From the NCBI GenBank assembly GCA_016197405.1, contig JACPVR010000018.1, positions 1 to 64,000 on the forward strand: a stretch of DNA of 64,000 bases, read 5' to 3'. The notes below the pieces were generated by a model. That model worked only from the letters and a program-made list of their open reading frames with translations. It was not told the origin of the DNA and ran no database searches. Source of the stretch: Mycobacterium sp. (GTDB taxonomy: Bacteria; Actinomycetota; Actinomycetes; Mycobacteriales; Mycobacteriaceae). Below are positions 50,194 to 59,139 of the stretch, piece after piece; position 1 is the stretch's first letter; the number at the start of each line of letters is the position of its first letter. A program made the position numbers and the translations under genes.

Positions 50194-50652
50194 TCACAGG
50201 TGCGCTGCCAGCCGGTCCAGGATCGGCACCTGACTCTTGAGCAGCTTGCGGGCCGCCTCCTGCAGACCGAACCACGCGACCCGGTCGACCTCGGGGAACC
50301 GCAGCATGCGCCCGGAGCCGCGCGGCCATTCCAGCTCCACGGTGTTGCTGTGCACATCGGTGACATCGAGGTCGGCGTGCACGGCGAAAACCGTCACGAT
50401 CTTGCCGCCGGATTGGCGGATCTCACCGAGGTCGAGGCGGGCACCCGACGGCGCAGGCATCCCGAGTTCCTCGGCGAACTCCCGTTGCGCCGCCTGCCAC
50501 GGATCCTCGTCGTCGCCGTACTCGCCCTTCGGGACCGACCAGGCACCGTCGTCCTTGCGCGCCCAGAACGGTCCGCCCGGATGGGCGATGAGCACCTCGC
50601 AGTCGGGGCCGGCGCCACGGTAGAGCAGCAGCCCGGCGCTACGTTTCGGCAT
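50194..50652 (-). CDS. Nudix hydrolase
   Basis: 152 aa. Nudix box GEYGDDEDPWQAAQREFAEELG (split here as GEYGDDEDPW then QAAQREFAEELG) matches Gx5Ex7REUxEExGU. Hydrolyses a nucleoside diphosphate linked to another moiety; substrate unknown. A frequent actinobacterial form with AGLLLYRGAG start. ATG 50652. Confidence 0.9.
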   Translation of the reverse strand: MPKRSAGLLLYRGAGPDCEVLIAHPGGPFWARKDDGAWSVPKGEYGDDEDPWQAAQREFAEELGMPAPSGARLDLGEIRQSGGKIVTVFAVHADLDVTDVHSNTVELEWPRGSGRMLRFPEVDRVAWFGLQEAARKLLKSQVPILDRLAAHL

Positions 50653-50667
50653 TCGGTCAAACCTCGG

Positions 50668-52041
50668 TCAAACCCCGACGGCGCGTTCGAGATCTTTCAG
50701 CGAATCTTCCAGATGACCGAGCAGCCGCTGCAGGTGCGGCACACTGCGGCGGCAGCCGACGATGCCGAAGTCCAGCTGGTCTCCGTTACTGACCAGCGTG
50801 ATGTTGACGGCCTGTCCGTCCATCGCGATCGACAGCGGGTAGTTGCCGTCCAGGCGTGCGCCCTTCCAGTACATGGGCTGGCTTGGTCCCGGCACATTGG
50901 AGATGACGATGTTGAACGGCGGCGGCGTGTTCCCCACGACACCGGGCAACATCACCAGCCCCAGTGGCGACAGCAGCGCCGCCGACAGTGCCAGCGCCTG
51001 CGCCCTCGGCAGTTCGGAGAAGATCCTCTTGTTGCCTTCCATCGATGCGCTGATGGTTGCCAACCGGTCGGCCGGATCCTCGACGTCGGTCGCCAGATTG
51101 CACAGGATCGAGCCGACCATATTGCCACCGGCGTGCGCTTCGGCTTCCGACCGCAGGCTCACCGGCACCATCGCGATCAGCGGGGCGTCCGGCAGCGCGT
51201 GCTGCTCGAGAAGGTAGGCGCGCAGCGCACCCGAACACATGGCCAGCACGACATCGTTGACGGTGACCCCGGCGACTTTCTTGATCCGCTTGACCCGTTC
51301 CACCGGCCAGGACTGGGCAGCCACCCGGCGGGCACCGCCGATGGTGACGTTGAACATCGTCTTGGGCGCACCGAACGGCAGGGTCAGTTGTTGTTCGATG
51401 AGCGCGGCACGGGCCAACTTGATCGTGGTGGGCCCGAGCCCGGCGATCGACCCCGCGGTGTCACCGACGGCATGCAGGAGACGGTTGACCGCCGACGCCT
51501 GCGGCGGCCGGGGGCTGCGCTTCTTCGGCGGCAGCGCCCACGGTGCACGGACCGTCATGTCCTCCGGGTCCGGCGACAGCGTCCGCTCGGTGAGCTTGAG
51601 CGCCGACACCCCGTCGAGCAGCGAGTGGTGGATCTTGGTGTAGACCGCGAACCGGTTGTCGGGCAGGCCCTCGATCACGTTGGCCTCCCACATCGGGCGG
51701 TGCCGGTCCAGCAGCGTCCCGTGCAGTCTCGAGGTCAGCTCCAGCAGGTCGCGGATGCGTCCCGGTGTGGGTAGCGCCGACCGGCGCAGGTGATAGTCGA
51801 GATCCACCTCGTCGTCATAGGTCCAGGCGAAGTTGGTGATACCGCCGAGGATCTTGCCCGGGTGCTTGCGGAACGTCGGCTGGAAATCGCCGATCGCCGC
51901 GACCTCCTGGTAGACCTCACGGACGAACTCCGGACCGGCGCCATCGGGAATCTTGTACAGCGCCAACCCACCGACGTGCATCGCATGCTCGCGGCTCTCC
52001 CCCAACAGGAAGATCAGGTCGGTCGGCGAGATCAGTTCCAT
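50668..52041 (-). CDS. Wax ester synthase/diacylglycerol acyltransferase (WS/DGAT, Tgs-like)
   Basis: 457 aa. Catalytic HHxxxDG in KIHHSLLDGVSAL (about residues 135-145), PLW-like start region SPTDLIFLLGESREHAMHVG and the C-terminal NIVISNVPGPSQPMYWKG are family hallmarks. It joins an acyl-CoA to diacylglycerol or an alcohol to make storage lipid. GGAGTTGCC precedes ATG 52041. Mycobacteria hold many paralogues, so the exact member is not assigned. Confidence 0.92.
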   Translation of the reverse strand: MELISPTDLIFLLGESREHAMHVGGLALYKIPDGAGPEFVREVYQEVAAIGDFQPTFRKHPGKILGGITNFAWTYDDEVDLDYHLRRSALPTPGRIRDLLELTSRLHGTLLDRHRPMWEANVIEGLPDNRFAVYTKIHHSLLDGVSALKLTERTLSPDPEDMTVRAPWALPPKKRSPRPPQASAVNRLLHAVGDTAGSIAGLGPTTIKLARAALIEQQLTLPFGAPKTMFNVTIGGARRVAAQSWPVERVKRIKKVAGVTVNDVVLAMCSGALRAYLLEQHALPDAPLIAMVPVSLRSEAEAHAGGNMVGSILCNLATDVEDPADRLATISASMEGNKRIFSELPRAQALALSAALLSPLGLVMLPGVVGNTPPPFNIVISNVPGPSQPMYWKGARLDGNYPLSIAMDGQAVNITLVSNGDQLDFGIVGCRRSVPHLQRLLGHLEDSLKDLERAVGV

Positions 52042-52124
52042 GGCAACTCCACGAAGTCATTAGACGCCATCGGGCGGGTCTGTGACGCAGCACATACCCG
52101 ATTCGTGGTGTTCCCAAGATCACT

Positions 52125-53366
52125 TCAGTCGACGAATTGTCGCCGGTAGTCGCGCAGCCGGTCGGCGACCTCGTCGGCATCCAGGCCGATATCGGCGAAC
52201 CGGTAATCCACGCCGCCGTGCCGCCCGCGCGGATGCTCGGCCCGGAACTGCGCCATCGCGGTGCGCGCTCTGTCGTCGAGGGGTTGCCCGGCCAGGGCGT
52301 AGATCGCCGCGACGGTGCCTTCCTCGTCGGCCATGAAGTCGTCGAACCGGATATCGATCGACTGCCCGGCGGGCAGTACGTCGCGGTCACGCAGACAACC
52401 ACCGAGCAGATCCTCGGCGCGCCCCAGCCAATACCGCGAGATCTGCACCGGGTCGGGATGCTCGCAGGCCATTCGGGACGCATAGCTGATCATGGTGGCC
52501 ATCGAGCGCACCACCTCGACGGGATCGCGATGTGTCACAACGAAAGTCGCGTCTGGGAAAGTTTGGAGCAGGGTCGGGAACTGCTCGAGATGCTGCGGCG
52601 ACTTGAGCAGCCACCGGGTACCGCCGCGCAACCATTGCAGGGCCTGCAGGGACCGTTTGAGATAGCCGTACGACGGCGCCTGGTCATGCGATTTGTAGTG
52701 CTCGGCGAACGACGGCACCAGGTAAGTGGTCTCGAAAAGCATGCCGGAGATGTCGTTGGCGAGTAGCTGGATCTCTTCGTGCGCATGGTCGACGGTCATA
52801 TCGTGCATACGCTTGAATTCCGGCATGGTGGCCTCGATGAGGTCCAGGCCCGCGCTGCAACGGTCCCGGCGGCCCTGTTCGTCGGGCTCGTCTGGTGGCC
52901 CGACCGGTTCCAGGCTCTCCCAGTACGGCAGGTAGCGGATGGCCGGATCGGCGGCGATCAGGTTGTGCAGATGCGTCGTCCCGGTGCGCGGCAGCCCGCA
53001 GATGACGATCGGGCGATCGATCACCTCATCGGCGATTTCGGGGTGCTGCCGCCACAGCGCCTCCAGCCGCAACCGGTTCACCAGGTTGCCGACGAGCTGT
53101 TCGAAGACGACGGCGGTGCCGACGGCCGATAGGCCGACCTCCTCGCGAAGGGCCGCACACAACACCTCGAGCCGTTCGGTGAATGCCGGGTCGCCCCAGT
53201 CGGACAGGCCGGTGCGTTCGGTGGCCGCGGCCAGCATCGCTTCGGGTTCCAGCGTCAGCACCGATCCGTAGCCGGCGAGCGCCTCCCGGATCGGCAGCGC
53301 CGCCGGCGGATAGCCGGGAGCGGCCAGATCGTCGAGGTGGATATCGGCGGGCCTGGTGGCGGTCAC
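52125..53366 (-). CDS. Sulfotransferase family protein
   Basis: 413 aa from GTG 53366. The PAPS 5'-phosphosulfate loop is ICGLPRTGTTHLHNLI (about 132-147), and THRDPVEVVRS with RYWLGRAED fits the 3'-phosphate site. The Sulfotransfer_3-type fold is common in mycobacteria, acting on lipids or other alcohols. It overlaps the DUF1214 gene by GTGA, so the two are translated together; both are downstream of a TetR gene. Confidence 0.85.
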   Translation of the reverse strand: MTATRPADIHLDDLAAPGYPPAALPIREALAGYGSVLTLEPEAMLAAATERTGLSDWGDPAFTERLEVLCAALREEVGLSAVGTAVVFEQLVGNLVNRLRLEALWRQHPEIADEVIDRPIVICGLPRTGTTHLHNLIAADPAIRYLPYWESLEPVGPPDEPDEQGRRDRCSAGLDLIEATMPEFKRMHDMTVDHAHEEIQLLANDISGMLFETTYLVPSFAEHYKSHDQAPSYGYLKRSLQALQWLRGGTRWLLKSPQHLEQFPTLLQTFPDATFVVTHRDPVEVVRSMATMISYASRMACEHPDPVQISRYWLGRAEDLLGGCLRDRDVLPAGQSIDIRFDDFMADEEGTVAAIYALAGQPLDDRARTAMAQFRAEHPRGRHGGVDYRFADIGLDADEVADRLRDYRRQFVD

Positions 53367-54430
53367 CGCGCCAGCTCCGCGATATCGACGACCCGGCACT
53401 GCGGGCGGGCCGGGGTCTGCTCGGGCAGAAACCAGCGCAGCCAGATCAGCCCGCTGCTGCGGCCCGCGGTCGACACCCAGTTGGGCCGGGCCGGGTCGGT
53501 GTCGCTGATGACGATGCGCCAGGAGCCGTCGGGTTCGTATTCGACCTCCGAGCCGTTGATGGTGACCCGCTCACGGCTGAAGTCATAGGTGTGCAGGAAC
53601 GGATTCCACAGGCACAGATTCCAGAAGACGCAGTCCGGCGAGCGGCCCTCGACGACGAGTGCCTCACCGGGTTTGAGTTCGTAGGCGCCCATTGCGTAGG
53701 CCGCGTCACCGGCCGCCCAGCCGTAGGTGGCGGTCGGCACCGGATAGGGATCCTTGATCTCGTTGGGCGGCTGCACCCGGACCGGGAGCATCCCGAGTTG
53801 TTCGTGCAGCCAGGTTCTGGCCGCGCGCAGCCGGCGCGCCAGATCCGCCTCGTCCTCCTGGCGGCGCATCGGTGCGTCGACGGCTTCGATATTCCAGACC
53901 GGGCGCCGGTCGGTGTCGCGGGTGTTGACGTAATCGCGGGTCAGCCCGAACACCGCGTCGGGCTCGAGTTTGAGCCACGGTCCGGGCTGTGGGTCCGGGC
54001 TGATCGTGAAGGCGAAGTTGCCATCGGCGTCGAAGTGCAGGTCGCGATCGTTGATGGTGCCGACGATGCGGTCGCTGTAGCGGCCGTCGTCCGGGCCGCC
54101 GTAGACCGTCATCGACAGGTAGACGGCGTCGCCGCGGTTACCGGTGACCCGATAGGTGCGGGCCGGATCGATCGGCGTGAGCTGGTAGTAGGCGTCGGAG
54201 TTGTCACCGCCCCACTTCAGATATGGCCCGATGACATCGCTGAGCAGCGGCCGGTCCTTGTCGCCCCAGACGAAGGCGTCGACGGCCACCCGCAGCAGCG
54301 AGAAGGCCAGCCGGTAACCGTCGAGCAGGTCCGCCTCGGCCAGCGGCGGGTCCGCATCGCGCAGCTTCTGTTCGACGGAACGGACCTCGTCGAGTAGCGC
54401 GCCGAATGCCGCCGGCAGCTCTTCGGTCAT
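53363..54430 (-). CDS. DUF1214 domain protein
   Basis: 355 aa. The C-terminal DUF1214 region includes YAMGAYELKPGEALVVEGRS and FWNLCLWNPFLHTYDFSRE, the N-terminal part a related DUF1254-like lead. Function unknown; often beside sulfotransferases and lipid enzymes in mycobacteria. AAAGGAA precedes ATG 54430, which overlaps the TetR stop by ATGA. Confidence 0.8.
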   Translation of the reverse strand: MTEELPAAFGALLDEVRSVEQKLRDADPPLAEADLLDGYRLAFSLLRVAVDAFVWGDKDRPLLSDVIGPYLKWGGDNSDAYYQLTPIDPARTYRVTGNRGDAVYLSMTVYGGPDDGRYSDRIVGTINDRDLHFDADGNFAFTISPDPQPGPWLKLEPDAVFGLTRDYVNTRDTDRRPVWNIEAVDAPMRRQEDEADLARRLRAARTWLHEQLGMLPVRVQPPNEIKDPYPVPTATYGWAAGDAAYAMGAYELKPGEALVVEGRSPDCVFWNLCLWNPFLHTYDFSRERVTINGSEVEYEPDGSWRIVISDTDPARPNWVSTAGRSSGLIWLRWFLPEQTPARPQCRVVDIAELAR

Positions 54431-55026
54431 GGGTGTTCCTTTCGTTCGGCTCCCCGGAGCACCAGCGAGCACAGCTGATCGACGATGGTCTCGACGTCGT
54501 CGCGGTGTTGGACGTGAACGGCATAGAACGTGGTGCCGATCAGCAGTTCGTAGAGCAGTTCGACTTCGAGGTCGGCTCGCAGTTGCCCGTCGGCGACACC
54601 GCGCTGCACCAGCGCACCGAACGCGCTCAGGGTCTGCTGGTCGAGCAGCTGCTGGGTCCGGATGTGCAATTCGGGATCGCGGCTACGCTCGGCGAGGATG
54701 CCCAGGGCGGCCGCCCGCACCGCGGGTTCACCCCAGAATTCGATTGCGCCGCGGACGAATTGGCGTAGATCGGTGGCGAAGTCGCCGGAGCCGACGGGTT
54801 CGCCGTAGTCGCCGGGCGTGCCGAACACCGCCTCGAACACCACGTGCGCCTTCGACGGCCAGCGCCGGTAGACCGTCGGGCGGCTCACCCCGGCTTCGCG
54901 TGCGATGGCGTCGATCGACACCTGGTCGTAGCCGTCGCGGGTCACCAGCGTGCGGGTGGCCGCCATGATGTCGTGCTGGGTGCGCGGGTCGCGCGGACGT
55001 CCGCGCGGCGATTCGGCGATGGACAC
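54427..55026 (-). CDS. TetR-family regulator of the sulfotransferase operon
   Basis: 199 aa. Helix-turn-helix ATRTLVTRDGYDQVSIDAIA, REAGVSRPTVYRRWPSKAHV (about 22-62), C-terminal TetR_C_11-like domain ending LVLRGAERKEHP. GTG start 55026. First gene of a three-gene operon and divergent from an SDR; a perfect palindrome lies 15 bases upstream and a related one overlaps the SDR promoter, so it probably controls both sides. Confidence 0.9.
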   Translation of the reverse strand: MSIAESPRGRPRDPRTQHDIMAATRTLVTRDGYDQVSIDAIAREAGVSRPTVYRRWPSKAHVVFEAVFGTPGDYGEPVGSGDFATDLRQFVRGAIEFWGEPAVRAAALGILAERSRDPELHIRTQQLLDQQTLSAFGALVQRGVADGQLRADLEVELLYELLIGTTFYAVHVQHRDDVETIVDQLCSLVLRGAERKEHP

Positions 55027-55040
55027 TCGAATACCTTTAC

Positions 55041-55055
55041 ATTACGTAACGTAAT
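55041..55055. promoter_or_regulatory. Perfect 15-bp palindrome, probable TetR operator 1
   Basis: ATTACGTAACGTAAT, 15 bases before the TetR GTG. The flanking bases are AT-rich as expected for a promoter. Confidence 0.7.
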
Positions 55056-55103
55056 TACGTCCGGGCTTTCGCCGATATCGCCCGTTTCGGCGCGCGGCGA
55101 ATC

Positions 55104-55117
55104 ATTACAGCTGTAAT
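55104..55117. promoter_or_regulatory. Perfect 14-bp palindrome, probable TetR operator 2 over SDR promoter
   Basis: ATTACAGCTGTAAT shares the ATTAC/GTAAT half-sites with operator 1 but with a 4- instead of 5-base centre. TGTAAT within it fits a -10 element for a leaderless start of the SDR at 55127. Confidence 0.65.
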
Positions 55118-55126
55118 TTTTTGGTC

Positions 55127-55990
55127 GTGGGCACTCTGGACGGCAAGGTCGCGATCGTCACCGGAACCAGCCGTGGTGTCGGCGTCGGGATCGCGCACGA
55201 ACTCCTGCGCGCCGGGGCGACCGTCATCGGCTGCGCACGCTCCCCGCTGGACGCGCTACCCGGCGTGGACGGCGAACCCGACTGGGCCCAGCGCAGCGCA
55301 CAATGGGTCTGCGATCAGGGCGACCAGCACGCCATCGACAAGTTCGTGCAGCGGGTCGCCGACACCTACGGCCGGATCGACATCCTGGTCAACAACGCCG
55401 GCGGGACCGTGCCGGCACCACATGTCGAGAACGTGCCCGCCTTGGTGTCGCGGATCCAGGGCGCTCCGCGCGCCGATGACGATTTCGAGCGGACCGCACT
55501 GTTCCACGCTTTCGCGATCCAGATGAACCTGATCAGCCCGCTGTGGTTCGCCATCCGGGTGTACCGGCAGATGCAGACCCAGGATGGTCCCGGTTGCGTC
55601 ATCAACATCTCCAGCGGCGCCGGGCACCCCGCGGGTTCTCCGACCCTGGTGTCCTACGGCGCCGCCAAATCCGGGCTCAACCACCTCACCCGGTCACTGG
55701 CGCAGGAATGGGGCCCGCAGGTCCGGGTCAACTGTGTCGCTCTCGGGCCGACGATCACCGAGAACTTCCGCTCCTTCGTGCTGCCCAAAGACGATCCCAC
55801 CGGCGCAACATATTTCGACGCCATACCGCTCAAACGCGGCGGCGAACCCGCCGAGGTGGGCCGCACCTGCGTCTTCCTGGCATCCGGGGAAGCCGATTTC
55901 GTCAACGGCACCACCATCGAGATCGACGGCGGCATGCTGCCCGGCGTGCTCTACGACGCCGGACTCAAGACCATCACCGACCTGTTGTGA
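55127..55990 (+). CDS. Short-chain dehydrogenase/reductase
   Basis: 287 aa from GTG 55127 (GTLDGKVAIVTGTSRGVG; a TTG two codons up is less likely). Cofactor loop TGTSRGVGVGIAHEL, NNAGG, Ser in INISSGAGHP and YGAAK are all present, so it should be active. The tail GGMLPGVLYDAG is typical of acyl- or sterol-type SDRs. Followed after 20 bases by a DHDPR-like gene and a TetR gene, forming a plus-strand operon divergent from the sulfotransferase operon. Confidence 0.88.
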   Translation: MGTLDGKVAIVTGTSRGVGVGIAHELLRAGATVIGCARSPLDALPGVDGEPDWAQRSAQWVCDQGDQHAIDKFVQRVADTYGRIDILVNNAGGTVPAPHVENVPALVSRIQGAPRADDDFERTALFHAFAIQMNLISPLWFAIRVYRQMQTQDGPGCVINISSGAGHPAGSPTLVSYGAAKSGLNHLTRSLAQEWGPQVRVNCVALGPTITENFRSFVLPKDDPTGATYFDAIPLKRGGEPAEVGRTCVFLASGEADFVNGTTIEIDGGMLPGVLYDAGLKTITDLL

Positions 55991-56010
55991 ACCCGCACAA
56001 GGAGATTGCC

Positions 56011-57099
56011 GTGCCCGATACCGCCCGACGCCGCGTCGTCCAATTCGCCACCGGCAACGTCGGACGGCACGCACTGCAGGCGATTGTCGAGCGCGCCGAC
56101 CTCGACCTCGTCGGTGTTCACGCGACGAGCCCGGCCAAGATCGGGCGTGATGCCGCAGAACTGTGCGGCCTGGACACCCCGACCGGGGTCATCGCCACCG
56201 ACGACATCGACGCGCTCGTGGCACTGGGCGCCGACTGCGTGGTCTACACCTCGCAGGCCGAGACCCGGCCCAAGGAGGCACTCGACGAGATCTGCCGGTT
56301 CCTGCGCGCGGGAACCAACGTCGTCGGCACCTCATTTGTCTGGCTGGTGGCCCCCGATCAGGCCGACGACTGGTTACGCGGCCCGCTGGCCGACGCCTGC
56401 GCGGCAGGTGGCACCACGCTCTACGTCAACGGTGTCGATCCGGGATTCTCAGGGGACACCCTGGTCTACACGGCACTGAGCCTTGCCACCCATGCCACCG
56501 CCATCACGGTGCAGGAGATCTGTGACTACGGCAGCTACCCCGACGCCGAATTCACCGGCGTCAGTTTCGGTTTCGGCACACCGCCGGAACACACCCCGAT
56601 AATGCTGTCGCCGGGCGTGCTGACCTCGATGTGGGGAGCCCAGGTCCGCAGCCTGGCCGCCGACCTCGGCGTCGAACTCGACGAGCTCACCGAACGGCAC
56701 GACAAATGGGTGACCCCCGAACCCATCGACTGCACCATGATGCGGGTGGAACCCGGACAGGTGGCCGCCGTCCGGTTCGCCGTCGAGGGATGGCGCGACG
56801 GCACACCGGTGATCACCATGGAACACGTCAACCGGCTGACCGAGGTGGCCGCACCCGACTGGCCGGTGGCCCCCGACAGCAGGCCCGGCGTGCACCGGGT
56901 GGTCGTCGACGGCAACCCGGGGGTGGAGATCAACACCCACCTCGGCTCGGCGTCGGGTATCGACCACAACCAGGGCGGTGTCATCGCCACCGCGGCGCGC
57001 GCGGTCAATCTCATCGAGATGGTGTGCCAGGCGCCCAGCGGTCTGCTGGCCGCACATGACCTGCGGCCCACCGACCACATCCGTGGCGTGCTGTGGTGA
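56011..57099 (+). CDS. Dihydrodipicolinate-reductase-like oxidoreductase, copy 2
   Basis: 362 aa. Rossmann start RVVQFATGNVGRHALQAIVE, then TNVVGTSFVWLV and VNGVDPGFSGDTLVYTA. Paralogue of the gene at 14717-15799 with the same domain order. AAGGAG lies 6 bases before GTG 56011. In the operon with an SDR and near P450 and sulfotransferase genes it probably serves a catabolic or lipid-modifying route rather than lysine synthesis. Confidence 0.8.
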   Translation: MPDTARRRVVQFATGNVGRHALQAIVERADLDLVGVHATSPAKIGRDAAELCGLDTPTGVIATDDIDALVALGADCVVYTSQAETRPKEALDEICRFLRAGTNVVGTSFVWLVAPDQADDWLRGPLADACAAGGTTLYVNGVDPGFSGDTLVYTALSLATHATAITVQEICDYGSYPDAEFTGVSFGFGTPPEHTPIMLSPGVLTSMWGAQVRSLAADLGVELDELTERHDKWVTPEPIDCTMMRVEPGQVAAVRFAVEGWRDGTPVITMEHVNRLTEVAAPDWPVAPDSRPGVHRVVVDGNPGVEINTHLGSASGIDHNQGGVIATAARAVNLIEMVCQAPSGLLAAHDLRPTDHIRGVLW

Positions 57100-57109
57100 C
57101 CCGCGCAGC

Positions 57110-57721
57110 ATGACCGCCCCACGGCGCCCGGCCACCGGCAGCCAGGCCCGCGCCGAACGAACCCGTGGTGCCGTCATCGACGAGACCGTGCGCTGCATCC
57201 TGCAGGAGGGTTTCGCGCCGCCGAGCGTCCGGCACATCACCGAGCGCGCCGGGCTCACCTGGGGTGTGGTGCAGTACCACTTCGGCGACTTGGACGGGCT
57301 GCTGATGGCGGTGGTGGACAAGGGTTTCGGCGAATTGACCGCCGCCCTGTCCGATGTCGGCACCGCGGTGGCCCCGGACGACCTGCGGACCCGTACCGAG
57401 TTCGTCATCGACACCGCGTGGCGGGCGTTCTCCAGTCCCACCTCGATGGCGGCGCTGGAGATCCTGATCTCCACCCGCGCCGCCCGCGACACCGCCGCCA
57501 ACACGCACCTGGCCGACATCATGCGGGCATTGACCCAGCTGGGTCGAGGACTCGGCGAGGGGTTGGCGGCGCCGCACGCCACCGCGATCGGCAATCTGAT
57601 CTGGGCGACGTTGCGCGGGCTCGTCGTCGCCCAACTGGTCTCGCCCCGGCCCCTGGACAGCGCCGCGGAGCGCCGCGTTCTGGTCGACGTGCTCGTCGCG
57701 TACATCGGACCGAGAAACTAG
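57110..57721 (+). CDS. TetR-family regulator
   Basis: 203 aa. Helix-turn-helix VRCILQEGFAPPSVRHITER, AGLTWGVVQYHFGDLDGL (about 26-64). The C-terminal half is of an unassigned type. ATG 57110, 10 bases after the reductase-like gene, so the third gene of the SDR operon. Distinct in sequence from the TetR at 54427. Confidence 0.88.
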   Translation: MTAPRRPATGSQARAERTRGAVIDETVRCILQEGFAPPSVRHITERAGLTWGVVQYHFGDLDGLLMAVVDKGFGELTAALSDVGTAVAPDDLRTRTEFVIDTAWRAFSSPTSMAALEILISTRAARDTAANTHLADIMRALTQLGRGLGEGLAAPHATAIGNLIWATLRGLVVAQLVSPRPLDSAAERRVLVDVLVAYIGPRN

Positions 57722-57796
57722 ACGAATAGTCCCAAAAGTCTCCCCGGGGGCGCCGCGCGGATCTAGCCTGAGCGCAGGCAACCCGGGAGGACTCTT

Positions 57797-58972
57797 GTGA
57801 CCGCGACCGCTCAGCTGCCCTTTGCGCAGGCCCATCCCCTGCAGACGCCCGATGAACTGCGCGCCCTGCAGTCAGCCGGACCCATCCACCGCATCCTCAC
57901 CCAGGTCGGCGACGAGGCCTGGCTCGTCACCGGGTACCCGGAGGTGCGCCGGTTGATGGACGCCGAAGTGCTGGGCCGCACCCATCGGGACCCCCTCAAC
58001 GCACCACGCAGCAGAACCTCGGCACTGTTCGGCGGCCCGATCGGCGATTTCGACACCGAACTCACCGACCACGCCCGCATGCGCAAGCTGCTGCAACCGC
58101 ACTTCTCGCCCAAACACATGCGCACGCTGGAACCCAAAGTGGCCGGGTTGTGCGCCGGGCTGCTCGACGAGATGGCGCGCCACGGCCCGCCCGCGGACCT
58201 GCTCGCCGATCTGGCACAGCCATTACCGGTGCTGGTGATCTGCGATCTGCTCGGCGTGCCCTACGCCGACCGCGACCGATTCCGGCTATGGGTCGACGAC
58301 GCGGCATTCGGCCCGGACGACACGACGTCGGAGGCCGGGCTGGCGGCACTGGTCAGCTACGGAATGGAGCTCGTCGCGCACAAGCGCGACCATCCCGGCG
58401 ATGACGTGATCTCCCGGCTGTGCGACGAACCCGATCTGGCCGACGCCGAGATCGCGATGCTGGCCATGCAACTGCTGTTCGCGGGCCACGAGACGACGGT
58501 GATGCAGATCTGGCTGGACTCGATCCTGCTGCTGAGCAATCCCGGCCACTGGCAGCTGTTACTCGCCGACCCCGACCTGATACCACGGGCCGTCGAGGAG
58601 CTCATCCGAACCAGCATGCCGGGCGGCATCGGTGTTCCCCGGTACGCCAGAGAGGACATCACCGTCGGCGATGTGACGATCAAGGCGGGCGACCTGGTGT
58701 TGCTGGACCCCGGCGCCGCGAACCACGACCCGCAGGTGTTCCCCGACCCCGACCGGCTGGATTTCGGCCGCACCGGCGCCTCGCATGTCGGTTTCGGCTA
58801 CGGGCTGCGCTACTGCGTCGGAGCGGCACTGGCCCGGATGGAACTCGGAATTGTTTTCTCCCAGTTGATTCCGCGGTTCCCGGCACTGCGGCTCGAGGCC
58901 GACCCGTCGACCATGACCGGCGGGTTTCATTCGCTGTCGCACGGGCTGGTGGCGCTGCCGGTCTCCTGGTAG
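57797..58972 (+). CDS. Cytochrome P450
   Basis: 391 aa. I-helix LLFAGHETTVMQ, ExxR in EELIRTSMP, heme loop FGYGLRYCVGAALAR with axial Cys (FGxGxRxCxG). Biosynthetic or xenobiotic type CYP, soluble. GTG start with GGGAGGA upstream. Follows the SDR/reductase/TetR set by 75 bases; could be cotranscribed. Confidence 0.92.
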   Translation: MTATAQLPFAQAHPLQTPDELRALQSAGPIHRILTQVGDEAWLVTGYPEVRRLMDAEVLGRTHRDPLNAPRSRTSALFGGPIGDFDTELTDHARMRKLLQPHFSPKHMRTLEPKVAGLCAGLLDEMARHGPPADLLADLAQPLPVLVICDLLGVPYADRDRFRLWVDDAAFGPDDTTSEAGLAALVSYGMELVAHKRDHPGDDVISRLCDEPDLADAEIAMLAMQLLFAGHETTVMQIWLDSILLLSNPGHWQLLLADPDLIPRAVEELIRTSMPGGIGVPRYAREDITVGDVTIKAGDLVLLDPGAANHDPQVFPDPDRLDFGRTGASHVGFGYGLRYCVGAALARMELGIVFSQLIPRFPALRLEADPSTMTGGFHSLSHGLVALPVSW

Positions 58973-59139
58973 CCGTCAGAGGGTCGCGCGCAACCACGAA
59001 AATGCATCGCACTCGCGGATCTGGTTAAAATCGGATCAACGCCGCCCCGTCCACGGGGCCGTTCGTCGGCGTTGAGCCGACGGTCGTCGCACGGGTCCAG
59101 CAAAGGCCCACCACTCATTCAAGCAATGGGGGTTCTCTC

